A stretch of 64,000 nt of DNA, from assembly GCF_025562715.2 (NCBI RefSeq), contig NZ_JAPFCC010000001.1, positions 2,436,501-2,500,500 of the forward strand. The letters are read 5' to 3'. Origin of the DNA: Endozoicomonas gorgoniicola. Its GTDB lineage: Bacteria > Pseudomonadota > Gammaproteobacteria > Pseudomonadales > Endozoicomonadaceae. The notes beneath the pieces are model-generated. The model did no database searches. It was not told where the DNA came from and worked only from the letters and a program-made list of their open reading frames with translations. This document shows, in pieces, positions 1-6,965 of the stretch; position 1 is the first letter of the stretch, and every line of letters starts with the position of its first letter. Both the position numbers and the translations under genes were made by a program.

Positions 1-579
1 TTTGGTAATGTGCTGGGTTCCAGCGGGTCGGTTATTCCTGTATTCCGTGAACAAATTCGTTTGGGCGGCCCTGTTACTGTGACTCACCCGGAAATCAACC
101 GTTACTTTATGACGATTCCTGAAGCGGCCCAGCTGGTGATTCAGGCCGGAGCCATGGGTCAGGGTGGTGATGTTTTTGTATTGGAAATGGGCAAGCCCGT
201 TAAAATCGTTGATTTGGCGAAGCGAATGGTGTCGCTATCAGGGTTAACGGTTAAAGATGAATATAACCCTGATGGGGATATTGAGATAGCGTTCAGCGGC
301 CTTCGTCCCGGTGAAAAGCTCTATGAGGAGCTGTTAATCGGTGACAATGTTACGGAGACAGATCACCCCCGGATCTGTCGAGCAACTGAAGAAATGCTGC
401 CTTGGCTGGCGTTGCATGATGCACTCAATCAGATTATGGCTACCCTGGGCGACCACCGCTACAAAATTACTCGAGAGCTACTTTTGAGGTATGTAAATGG
501 TTATCGACCCAGTGGTAACGTTGTGGACTGGCTTTATAAACAGCCGGAACATGCTGTAGAGCCTGATCAGGTTGCCTGA
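1..579 (+). CDS. Polysaccharide biosynthesis dehydratase, WbpM/CapD/FlaA1 type (3' part only)
   Basis: C-terminal about 190 residues of a nucleotide-sugar 4,6-dehydratase of the large membrane-anchored WbpM/CapD family; the frame is open from the first base, so the N-terminal membrane segments, Rossmann fold and catalytic residues lie outside the window. Seen: the typical FGNVLGSSGSVIPVF segment, then RYFMTIPEAAQLVIQAG, VFVLEMGKPVKIVDLAKRM and FSGLRPGEKLYEEL, which in this family form the C-terminal part of the sugar-binding domain. Family knowledge: these enzymes convert UDP-GlcNAc to a 4-keto-6-deoxy sugar at the cytoplasmic face of the inner membrane for O-antigen or capsule synthesis. It points the same way as the galU/ugd fragments that follow, so the left edge is the end of a polysaccharide locus. 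Ends with a normal TGA. Confidence 0.85.
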   Translation, partial: FGNVLGSSGSVIPVFREQIRLGGPVTVTHPEINRYFMTIPEAAQLVIQAGAMGQGGDVFVLEMGKPVKIVDLAKRMVSLSGLTVKDEYNPDGDIEIAFSGLRPGEKLYEELLIGDNVTETDHPRICRATEEMLPWLALHDALNQIMATLGDHRYKITRELLLRYVNGYRPSGNVVDWLYKQPEHAVEPDQVA

Positions 580-722
580 ATGCTCAGGCAGCTGGCAGCG
601 ATTGAGCAGAAATCTACTGTCAGGGCTTAACTTAAATTTGTTGGTTTACTGTCTTGAAAGTGGGTTCACACACATGCTTGGCTAGAATGAGCGTTTCACG
701 GGAGGCCAGAATATGCAGCACT

Positions 723-768
723 CACAGAATACAGGCCACACCTGCTCAATAGTTAGAATGGAATTTTA
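723..768 (+). repeat. Conserved galU leader, copy 1 (in front of the galU/ugd chimera)
   Basis: A roughly 45-bp segment ending at the galU start codon, with the core CACACCTGC-x-CAATAGTTAG followed by AATGGAATTTTA. Nearly the same sequence precedes the galU copies at 4985 and 15228 but not the one at 38947. It shows that the three left-hand galU starts descend from one duplicated unit that included its upstream region. Whether it holds a promoter is not clear; no convincing -35/-10 pair at normal spacing was seen. Confidence 0.6.
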
Positions 769-953
769 ATGATCAAAAAATGTCTTTTCCCCGCCGCCGG
801 CTACGGAACCCGTTTCCTGCCAGCGACCAAGTCCATGCCCAAAGAGATGAGTTTAAGGCTATGTTCGACGTGATTGTTTCTAACCGGATGATGGACGAAC
901 TGAGCGATGTGGCGAGAAAAGTCTATACCCTTGATTTGTTTGGTTCGGATTGA
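769..953 (+). pseudogene. galU-ugd chimeric remnant
   Basis: The first 27 codons of galU (start through the nucleotide-binding motif AAGYGTRFLPATKSMPKEM) are joined directly to the last 36 codons of ugd (NRMMDELSDVARK through LFGSD). The ugd part is in another frame, so the galU reading stops at 871-873 while the ugd stop is the TGA at 951. At the joint galU and ugd share ATGA (around 847-850), so a microhomology deletion is the simplest origin. In the intact locus at 37.7-39.8 kb the order is ugd then galU; a galU-to-ugd joint therefore needs two tandem cassette copies with the middle deleted. Neither half can be functional. Confidence 0.85.
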
Positions 954-992
954 CGAATCTTCCGGCCTCCCATAGCCCCGCTTCATCAGGTT

Positions 993-1418
993 TTACAAAT
1001 GGTGCCATGGGTTCAGTAGTTTTACCCCTGTTTGCTCAAAGTCCTGAATGTTTCGGGTAACCACGGTCATTTGGTGAACGATAGCGGTGGCTGCAATCAT
1101 GGCATCTCGTTCAGACTTCGGGTTTGGGACGTGCAGTTGGGCGCAGGTAAGGGCAATTCTGGTATCCAAGGGAAGGATTCTGCCCTCAAAGGCAGGCAGC
1201 AGGCGTTGTTTTATCCATGCCCTGAGTACTCCGCCCTGCTCTGGGTCTTTCCTGATTTTGAGCAGGATGCCCATTTCGATTTCCAGAATGGTGATGGCTG
1301 ACAGGTAGAGTTCATTCGGTGCAACGGTTTTTGCCCACTCGCTTACTGACAGGCTCCCTTTACCTGAGCCGCACTTGCGTAGCACAGGCACAACGTTGGT
1401 ATCAAGCAGGTACATCAC
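993..1418 (-). CDS. PIN-domain ribonuclease toxin, VapC/FitB-like
   Basis: A 141-residue PIN-domain protein. The N-terminal YLLDTNVV carries the first catalytic Asp, E47 lies in ITILEIEMGI, D104 is in SERDAMIAATA, and a final acidic residue is in VVTRNIQDF. This four-acid arrangement is that of VapC-type Mg-dependent ribonucleases that cleave tRNA or other RNA when free of their antitoxin. Length fits the FitB-like subgroup. The start ATG overlaps the stop of the upstream antitoxin by four bases, a normal TA operon arrangement with antitoxin first. A homologous 58-bp fragment of this gene occurs at 9771-9828, so a second copy once existed there. Confidence 0.85.
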   Translation of the reverse strand: MMYLLDTNVVPVLRKCGSGKGSLSVSEWAKTVAPNELYLSAITILEIEMGILLKIRKDPEQGGVLRAWIKQRLLPAFEGRILPLDTRIALTCAQLHVPNPKSERDAMIAATAIVHQMTVVTRNIQDFEQTGVKLLNPWHHL

Positions 1419-1672
1419 GAAAAATCCGCTGGTTTCAGGAAGCTGTTTTCAAGAGGTTCGACTTCGAAATCGGTATTTTCTGCTTCAGGCATCGCCAGCA
1501 ATTCAAGGATACTGGCTGCGTTACGGGTAATTAACTGATATTCATCAATATTAAGCAGCACATGGGTAATGCTGCCCCTGTCGGTAATAAATACAGGCTG
1601 TTTCATTGCGGATCGTTTGGCTTCTGTGACATTCTGATTAAATGCCCGCGATGATATGGTGGTTATGCTCAT
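1415..1672 (-). CDS. Phd/YefM-type antitoxin of the VapC-like toxin
   Basis: An 85-residue protein with the Phd/YefM layout: an N-terminal DNA-binding half (SRAFNQNVTEAKRSAMKQ, then PVFITDRGSITHVLLNIDEY) and an acidic C-terminal tail expected to wrap the toxin. The internal ATG was chosen because the upstream extension of the frame runs into the end of the neighbouring IS21 and does not resemble the family. It overlaps the toxin start by 4 bp. Family knowledge: antitoxin-toxin complexes bind their own operator; an operator is likely in 1673-1737, but no repeat was recognised there. The IS21 insertion begins 66 bp upstream of the start codon, so promoter integrity is uncertain. Confidence 0.8.
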   Translation of the reverse strand: MSITTISSRAFNQNVTEAKRSAMKQPVFITDRGSITHVLLNIDEYQLITRNAASILELLAMPEAENTDFEVEPLENSFLKPADFS

Positions 1673-1843
1673 TGTTGTGCTCCTGTCAGGCTTGTTTGTA
1701 GTAATGTAGCTACATTTTTTTGGTTTCCAAACCATGATGGGTATTCCAGCGCATTCGGCCACCAATTCCGGTAACATCCGGCCACCTGTTCCAGTGTATC
1801 CGGCCACCCCTCTTCGGAGCGTAGCGACGCATCGGATAGCAGC

Positions 1844-2599
1844 TTAGGACGTAAGTTCTGAATTTGCCAGTTTTGACTGTTTCTTGCGCAGGGAGTCGCC
1901 CTTCAGTGGCACCCGGTGAGCGTTGTGAATCAGCCTGTCCAGAATGGCATCTGCCAGTGTTGGATCGCCGATCAATTCATGCCAGTGATCTACCGGCATC
2001 TGACTGGTGACCAGGGTGCTTTTTACATTGTGCCGGTCTTCTACTATTTCTAACAGGTCACGTCGTTGGCTTTCTGTCAGAGTTGATAGACCCCAGTCGT
2101 CTAAAAGAAGAAGGTCAGTTTTTGCCAGTGCTGTCATCAGTTTCACATAGCGACCGTCAGCCCTTGCCAAGTTCAGATCTTGCAGTAATCTCGGCAGCCT
2201 GAGGTACTGCACTGTGTACCCATCCCGGCAGGCCTTTTGTGCCATTGCACAGGCTAGCCAGGTTTTTCCCACACCTGTCGGCCCTGTAATGATCACGTTC
2301 TGATGCTCCCGTATCCAGTGGCTGGATAACAACTGCTGTATCTGGTCTCGTTTAAGACCACGGGGGTGACGATAGTCTATGTCTTCCATGCGGGCATCAT
2401 GACGTAGTCGTGCTTTTTTAAGCCTTGTTTTTAAACGCCGGTTATCCCTTGCGGTCACTTCACGGTCAATCATTAAGCCGAGCCGCTCATCAAAGGACAG
2501 CTGCTCTATATCCGGACTTTTAAGCTGCTCATCCAATGCTTCGAGCATACCGGTAAGCTTCAGAGCCTGAAGCTTTTCCATCGTAGGGTTCATTAACAT
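1844..2599 (-). CDS. istB: IS21 helper ATPase IstB
   Basis: About 251 residues of an AAA+ ATPase related to DnaC/DnaI. Seen: Walker A in ITGPTGVGKTWLACAMAQ, Walker B in DLLLLDDWGL, and the sensor segment STLVTSQMPVDHWHELIGD. In IS21 elements IstB forms a decamer on target DNA and licenses IstA-mediated integration (established for IS21). The internal ATG preceded by AGGA was taken as start; upstream codons overlap the end of istA. A C-terminal fragment of a different IstB sits at 42261. Confidence 0.92.
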   Translation of the reverse strand: MLMNPTMEKLQALKLTGMLEALDEQLKSPDIEQLSFDERLGLMIDREVTARDNRRLKTRLKKARLRHDARMEDIDYRHPRGLKRDQIQQLLSSHWIREHQNVIITGPTGVGKTWLACAMAQKACRDGYTVQYLRLPRLLQDLNLARADGRYVKLMTALAKTDLLLLDDWGLSTLTESQRRDLLEIVEDRHNVKSTLVTSQMPVDHWHELIGDPTLADAILDRLIHNAHRVPLKGDSLRKKQSKLANSELTS

Positions 2600-2618
2600 T
2601 TTTATTCTCCTGTCGTCG

Positions 2619-4157
2619 TTAGTTAAAGTAGTCTGAACCCCGAAGGTTCTCGTGCTCATCAGGCAACAACGTCTCTGTCTCCAGTTCCGGAAGCGGTTGC
2701 TGATCGAGATTGTGCTTCAGGATTGACTCTATGCTCCGGTAAGTGCAGGTGTCTGCATAAAGTGCACGACGACAGGCGTTTTCAAGTCGGTCATTACCGT
2801 AGCCTTTGGCTAAACGGATGATGCCCTGACAACTTCGGTAACTCTGTTCAGGATAACGCCGTGTTGCAAGGACGCGCTGGATGACGGCTGCGGTTTCAGG
2901 TCCGATTTTTGCCGCCCAGCTTTGCATTCGCTCTGGTGTCCACTCGGCATATTTACGGTGCTTTTCCGGCATGTGGCTGGCTTGAGTAGTATGCCTGCCC
3001 TTATGCTGCGAACGCCGGTGGCTGGCGACTCTTTGCCCCTTATGGAAGCACTCAATCGTCTGACTGGTCATGCGTATACTTAATTGCTTTTTGACCAGCT
3101 GATAAGGGACCGAGTAGTAGTGTTTGTCGACCTCTACGTGGTAGTCAATATGTACTCGTGCCTCTTTCCATTCTGCGTATTGATAACGCATTTCAGGCAG
3201 TGGGCGCAGTGCAGGCTTATCAAGAGAATCAAACAATGAGCGACGGCTGCCGGACAGTTTCTGGAACGGTTGGTTATTCAGTTCTGTCAGTAACCCTGCA
3301 ATAGCCTCATTGAGTGAAGCCAGAGAGAAGAATGTCTGGTGACGTAAACGCGCCAGTATCCACCGTTCAACTATCTGGACAGCAGACTCGACCTTACCTT
3401 TATCTTTGGGGGATCGTACCCGCGCAGGTACGACAGCGACATTATAATGTTCGGCCAGGTCTTGATAAGTAGGATTGATCTCAGGCTCATAACGATGAGG
3501 ATGCTTCACGCCACTTTTCAGGTTGTCCGGCACCAGGTTATTGGGTACTCCACCCAGGTATTCAAAGGTACGCACGTGAGAGCCTATCCAGTCTGGCAAG
3601 GACTGAGATAATGTGGCTTCTGCATAGGTGTAACTGGAGGCACCAAGCGTCGCAATAAACACCTGCGCCTGCTGAACCTCCCCTGTGTGCTGATTAACGA
3701 CAGGAACCGTCTGTCCAGCGTAATCGATGAACAGCTTGTCGCCTGCAATATGATTTTGGCGCATAACAACATCAAGATGCGTTCGCCACTCTCTGTAGCG
3801 GTCACTGAACCAACTGTACTGATAGCCGTCAGGATGATTGGTCTTGTATTCCTGCCAGAGTACCATCAGGGTGACACCGGACTTGCGAAGTTCCTGATGA
3901 ATTTCGCTCCAGTCTGGCAAGGCCAGTTGCCGTTTTGAGGCAGGCGGCTGAACGGGAAACAGTTGTTGATCCAGTGTCGTCTCATCCAGATTAGACGACA
4001 AAGGCCATTCCAGTCCGGAAGCAGCAAACCGGTTAAGGTAATCACTGACGGTTGCTCTGGAAATATTGCAGCTACTGGCAATCTTCCGGATGCTGAGTTG
4101 GTGCTCGAATTTGAGCCTGAGTACTTCACGAATTTTGCGCATGGGCAGTCTCTTCAT
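2619..4157 (-). CDS. istA: IS21 transposase IstA
   Basis: About 512 residues. The N-terminal helix-turn-helix (RKIASSCNISRATVSDYLNR) recognises the element ends; the integrase core follows, with the first catalytic Asp in DKLFIDYAGQTVPVV, the second in LVPDNLKSGV and the Glu in KDKGKVESAVQ; a basic C-terminal domain closes the protein. DDE transposase, cut-and-paste through a circular intermediate in this family. The ATG at residue 24 of the longest frame (MKRLPMRKIRE) matches usual IstA starts. It runs into istB with a gap of 19 bases, so both are probably co-transcribed. Confidence 0.92.
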   Translation of the reverse strand: MKRLPMRKIREVLRLKFEHQLSIRKIASSCNISRATVSDYLNRFAASGLEWPLSSNLDETTLDQQLFPVQPPASKRQLALPDWSEIHQELRKSGVTLMVLWQEYKTNHPDGYQYSWFSDRYREWRTHLDVVMRQNHIAGDKLFIDYAGQTVPVVNQHTGEVQQAQVFIATLGASSYTYAEATLSQSLPDWIGSHVRTFEYLGGVPNNLVPDNLKSGVKHPHRYEPEINPTYQDLAEHYNVAVVPARVRSPKDKGKVESAVQIVERWILARLRHQTFFSLASLNEAIAGLLTELNNQPFQKLSGSRRSLFDSLDKPALRPLPEMRYQYAEWKEARVHIDYHVEVDKHYYSVPYQLVKKQLSIRMTSQTIECFHKGQRVASHRRSQHKGRHTTQASHMPEKHRKYAEWTPERMQSWAAKIGPETAAVIQRVLATRRYPEQSYRSCQGIIRLAKGYGNDRLENACRRALYADTCTYRSIESILKHNLDQQPLPELETETLLPDEHENLRGSDYFN

Positions 4158-4345
4158 GATGCTATCCACTCGTCCTTGAGGAGGTCTCAAGCTTGAGGGT
4201 AGCGGTGAATTATGGGACTGCGCCACTGGTCGGTAAGGGGGTGGCCGGATGTAACGGAATCAGTGGCCGGATACTAACGGAATGGGTGGCCGAATGTAAG
4301 CGGAATCGGTGGCCGGATGGCTCCGGAATACCCACCATGAGTTGA

Positions 4346-4594
4346 GCGCATCGTAACCACTACGTCGTATTCCTGATTCCACAGGCCAGACGTTACCCAG
4401 CCATTAGGAATTTGGATAAGAGGCTCTGGGAAGTTCGTATTAGCTTATCAGGAGGGAGAATAGCCAGGGTGCTGTTCACTGTAAATGGAACTGAAATGGT
4501 ACTTCTGCACGGTTTTATCAAAAAGTCTCAGAAGACACCGTCTGGTGAGTTAGAGCTGGCGAAAGCACGTTGCCACGATGTGTCAGGAAAATAA
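4346..4594 (+). pseudogene. HigB/Gp49-type toxin, N-terminus missing
   Basis: The recognisable part starts near RNLDKRLWEVRIS and continues through GGRIARVLF, HGFIKKSQKTP and ELELAKAR, the conserved C-terminal half of phage-derived RelE/HigB-like ribonuclease toxins (Pfam Gp49 type). Full members have about 100-120 residues with roughly 50 before this point; here the frame upstream runs only to a stop near the IS21 boundary and contains unrelated sequence. No good ATG exists; a TTG at 4412 could start a 60-residue product. The upstream segment 4361-4405 is a repeat of 40759-40803, marking a rearrangement joint. The intact antitoxin lies 12 bp downstream. Confidence 0.65.
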
Positions 4595-4606
4595 AGGAGA
4601 TTCATA

Positions 4607-4888
4607 ATGAGCAATCCCCATATAGGTAGTAGCTTTGACGACTTTCTTTCTGAAGAGGGGGTTTTGTCTGAGTGTCAGGCGGAAGCCATGAAGCGGGTTA
4701 TTGCCTGGCAGATCTGCGAATATCTGAAAACAGAAGGAGTCAATAAATCTGCCTTCGCACGGATATTGGGCACCAGTCGTTCGCAGTTAGACCGGCTGCT
4801 TGACCCTGAAAACACCAGCTTGAATCTGAAAACCCTGTCGAATGCGGCTTCCGCGATGGGCAAGAGGCTGGAATTGAGACTGGTTTGA
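4607..4888 (+). CDS. HigA-like XRE-family antitoxin
   Basis: A 93-residue protein with a helix-turn-helix of the Cro/C1 type in NKSAFARILGTSRSQLDRLL and the following AASAMGKRLELRLV, typical of antitoxins partnered with Gp49/HigB toxins (COG4679-linked). A good ribosome binding site (AAAGGAGA) lies 7-14 bp before the ATG. The partner toxin directly upstream is truncated, so this may be an orphan antitoxin. Immediately downstream begins the galU leader. Confidence 0.8.
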   Translation: MSNPHIGSSFDDFLSEEGVLSECQAEAMKRVIAWQICEYLKTEGVNKSAFARILGTSRSQLDRLLDPENTSLNLKTLSNAASAMGKRLELRLV

Positions 4889-4935
4889 TTGCGTAAGATT
4901 TATTTTTGTTAGACTCTTCGGCAATCTCAGTGTGC

Positions 4936-4984
4936 ATTCTCAAAATACATGTCACACCTGCTTAATAGTTAGAATGGAATTTTG
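4936..4984 (+). repeat. Conserved galU leader, copy 2
   Basis: Same leader as at 723-768 and 15182-15227: CACACCTGCTTAATAGTTAG then AATGGAATTTT directly before the start codon. Outside this block the three upstream regions differ, so the left edge of the duplicated cassette lies around here. Confidence 0.6.
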
Positions 4985-5806
4985 ATGATTAAAAAGTGTC
5001 TTTTCCCCGCCGCTGGCTATGGAACCCGTTTCCTGCCAGCGACCAAGTCCATGCCCAAAGAGATGATGCCTATCGTCAGCAAGCCGCTGATTGAATACGG
5101 TGTCGAAGAAGCTCTGCAGGCGGGTATGAACGACATCTGTATTGTAACCGGTCGTGGCAAGCGAGCCCTGGAAGACCACTTCGATGCCAACTTCGAGCTG
5201 GAGCACCAGATTTCCGGTACGTCCAAGGAAGAGTTACTGAATGGCATTCGCAGCATTATTGATGAGTGTACGTTCTCTTATACCCGTCAACGTGAAATGA
5301 AAGGTCTGGGTCATGCGGTCCTGAGTGGTCAGACCCTGGTGGGCGACCAGCCTTTCGGTGTGGTACTGGCCGATGACCTGTGCATCAACGATGCAGGCGA
5401 AGGTGTTTTGGCGCAGATGGCGCAGCTTTACAAGCAGTTCCGTTGCAGCATTGTGGCGGTAATGGAAGTACCGGAAGAGGAAGTTCATAAGTACGGTGTT
5501 ATTGCCGGTCAGGCGATTTCCGATGACCTTATCCGTGTTGAGAATATGGTTGAAAAACCCGCCAGAGAAGACGCGCCAAGCAACCTGGCCATCATTGGTC
5601 GCTATATTCTGACTCCGGATATCTTTGACCTGATTGCCGACACCCAGCCGGGTGCAGGCGGTGAAATCCAGATCACCGATGCGCTGCTGGCTCAGGCTCA
5701 GCGTGGGTGTGTTCTGGCTTATAAGTTTAAGGGGAAGCGGTTTGATTGTGGGAGTATTGAAGGGTTTATTGAAGCTACCAATTATTGTTATGACAGGCTC
5801 GCGTAG
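4985..5806 (+). CDS. galU: UTP--glucose-1-phosphate uridylyltransferase, copy A
   Basis: Makes UDP-glucose from UTP and glucose-1-phosphate in the cytoplasm, feeding Ugd, capsule and LPS synthesis. 273 residues, the normal GalU length. Nucleotide-binding motif AAGYGTRFLPATKSMPKEM at residues 9-27, the uridine-binding GLGHAVLSGQ segment, the catalytic-region ADDLCIN, the ENMVEKP motif and RFDCGSIEGFIEATNY near the end. The ATG at 4985 matches the start conserved in the other copies. It is one of three full-length copies in this window that differ by only a few residues. A terminator overlaps its stop codon, so the uppP gene behind it needs read-through or its own promoter. Confidence 0.95.
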   Translation: MIKKCLFPAAGYGTRFLPATKSMPKEMMPIVSKPLIEYGVEEALQAGMNDICIVTGRGKRALEDHFDANFELEHQISGTSKEELLNGIRSIIDECTFSYTRQREMKGLGHAVLSGQTLVGDQPFGVVLADDLCINDAGEGVLAQMAQLYKQFRCSIVAVMEVPEEEVHKYGVIAGQAISDDLIRVENMVEKPAREDAPSNLAIIGRYILTPDIFDLIADTQPGAGGEIQITDALLAQAQRGCVLAYKFKGKRFDCGSIEGFIEATNYCYDRLA

Positions 5807-5818
5807 CGAGCTTTTTTT
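5797..5818 (+). terminator. Intrinsic terminator overlapping the galU A stop
   Basis: Stem GCTCGC / GCGAGC with a GTA loop followed by seven T. The galU stop codon TAG is formed by the loop and first stem base. The same structure ends galU copy B. Confidence 0.85.
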
Positions 5819-5823
5819 CGTGG

Positions 5824-5893
5824 CCCGTAGCCCGTAGCCCGTAGCCCGTAGCCCGAAGCCCGAAGCCCGAAGCCCGAAGCCCGAAGCCCGAGA
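5824..5893 (+). repeat. Heptamer tandem array, CCCGTAG/CCCGAAG
   Basis: Four CCCGTAG units followed by five CCCGAAG units and a degenerate CCCGAGA. The array on the other side of the galU-uppP spacer (5982-6033) consists of the reverse-complement type CTACGGG, so the two arrays could pair. Copy B has only three CCCGAAG units at the same place, i.e. unit number varies between copies. Confidence 0.9.
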
Positions 5894-5981
5894 GTCATTT
5901 TTAACCTTTATTTTAATCAACCATTTATAGACGTAGTTAAAGCTTCCTGCACTTAATTCTGTCCACCCACATAACCTAAAA

Positions 5982-6033
5982 CGGGCTACGGGTCACGGGT
6001 CACGGGTCACGGGCTACGGACTACGGACTACGG
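5982..6033 (+). repeat. Heptamer tandem array, CTACGGG/TCACGGG/CTACGGA
   Basis: About seven heptamers directly before uppP copy A, a mixture of CTACGGG, TCACGGG and CTACGGA. This is the reverse complement type of the array at 5824-5893; the 88-bp spacer between the arrays is conserved in cassette B, where it is split by the IS110 array. Confidence 0.9.
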
Positions 6034-6047
6034 GAAGCAAAAAAAAC

Positions 6048-6845
6048 ATGGATATCATTCAAATCATCGCCCTGTCCCTAATCCAGGGCATCACCGAATT
6101 CCTGCCGATCTCCAGCTCGGCACATCTTATTCTTCCGGCGCAGTTGCTGGACTGGCCGGATCAGGGCATTGCTTTTGATGCGGCGGTACACATTGGTACG
6201 CTGGCAGCGGTTATGCTGTATTTCCGCAAGGATATCTGGCTGCTGATCCGCGACTGGACATTATCTCTGGCGGGTAAGGGTACAACCCAACACAGCAAAA
6301 TGGCCTGGTATGTGGGTCTTGCTACTTTTCCAGCGGTTATCTTTGGTTTCTGGATGAAAGCCACTGGTGTTGACGAAATACTGCGTTCGACCACGGTGAT
6401 TATGATCACCACACTCCTGTTCGGTGCTTTGATGGGGGTGGCGGATTATTTTGGCAAGCGCAAAATTCCTCTGGAAAAGATCAACCTGAAAACAGCCATG
6501 ATGATTGGTTTAGCTCAGGCGATTTCCCTGATTCCTGGTACATCCCGTTCCGGCATCACTATTACGGCGGCGTTAATGCTGGGCTTCAAGCGTGAAGCGG
6601 CTGCTCGTTTTTCCTTTCTGTTGTCGATTCCGGTGACGTTGGGTGCCAGTCTGCTGGTTATCCTTGACCTGATTAAATCGACGGAAGTGATTATGTGGGG
6701 AGAGCTGGTGAGTGGTGCGCTCCTTTCCGGTGTCAGCGCCATGCTCTGTATTCACTTCTTTCTGGGTATGATCAGTCGTATGGGGTTGATGCCGTTTGTC
6801 GTGTATCGCCTTGGGCTGGGCCTGGTGCTTCTGTTCCTGATCTGA
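6048..6845 (+). CDS. uppP: Undecaprenyl-diphosphate phosphatase, copy A
   Basis: BacA/UppP family integral membrane enzyme of 265 residues that dephosphorylates undecaprenyl pyrophosphate to regenerate the lipid carrier for peptidoglycan, O-antigen and capsule; in other bacteria it gives bacitracin resistance. Both signature motifs are present: EFLPISSSAHLIL at residues 16-28 and PGTSRSGITI around residue 165, which form the periplasmic active site. Several hydrophobic helices are evident. It follows galU in all three cassettes of this window; that pairing is not a common operon and is explained here by duplication of one unit. A strong terminator follows. Confidence 0.94.
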   Translation: MDIIQIIALSLIQGITEFLPISSSAHLILPAQLLDWPDQGIAFDAAVHIGTLAAVMLYFRKDIWLLIRDWTLSLAGKGTTQHSKMAWYVGLATFPAVIFGFWMKATGVDEILRSTTVIMITTLLFGALMGVADYFGKRKIPLEKINLKTAMMIGLAQAISLIPGTSRSGITITAALMLGFKREAAARFSFLLSIPVTLGASLLVILDLIKSTEVIMWGELVSGALLSGVSAMLCIHFFLGMISRMGLMPFVVYRLGLGLVLLFLI

Positions 6846-6863
6846 CCCAAAGCGTTTTTTCAT

Positions 6864-6906
6864 AAAGCCAGTCCTTGCTGTTTGATGTGGGGGCTGGCTT
6901 TTTTTT
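6864..6906 (+). terminator. Terminator after uppP A
   Basis: Imperfect stem AAAGCCAGTCC / GGGGCTGGCTTT with a loop of about 14 bases and eight T. Confidence 0.8.
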
Positions 6907-6965
6907 GTCCGCCTTTCAGGCAGGTGTATAAACGCACTGAAAATGATTGATGGTCAGGCTTCTAG

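Larger units (their letters stand above)
1738..4334 (-). mobile_element. IS21-family insertion sequence, complete
   Basis: About 2.6 kb with istB and istA on the minus strand. The outermost 10 bp are perfect inverted repeats (TGGGTATTCC and GGAATACCCA), and both ends contain several subterminal copies of a GGCCGGAT-type motif, as is usual in IS21 (transposase binding repeats). It is flanked by a direct repeat CCATGA (1732-1737 and 4335-4340), which reads as a 6-bp target duplication. A 20-bp piece identical to its left tip is found in the mosaic at 9750-9769. Confidence 0.88.

Noticed and set aside
4361..4411. Reading the bases before 4412 as the true N-terminus of the HigB-like toxin
   Set aside because: The stretch is homologous to the end of another TA locus on the opposite strand, so it is a joint rather than toxin sequence.
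5234..5920. 228-codon minus-strand frame opposite galU with repeats SGFGLRA
   Set aside because: Arises from galU antisense plus the heptamer array; no start signal or family resemblance.
5824..6033. CRISPR-like repeats
   Set aside because: Units are 7 bp, contiguous and without spacers; no cas genes in the window.
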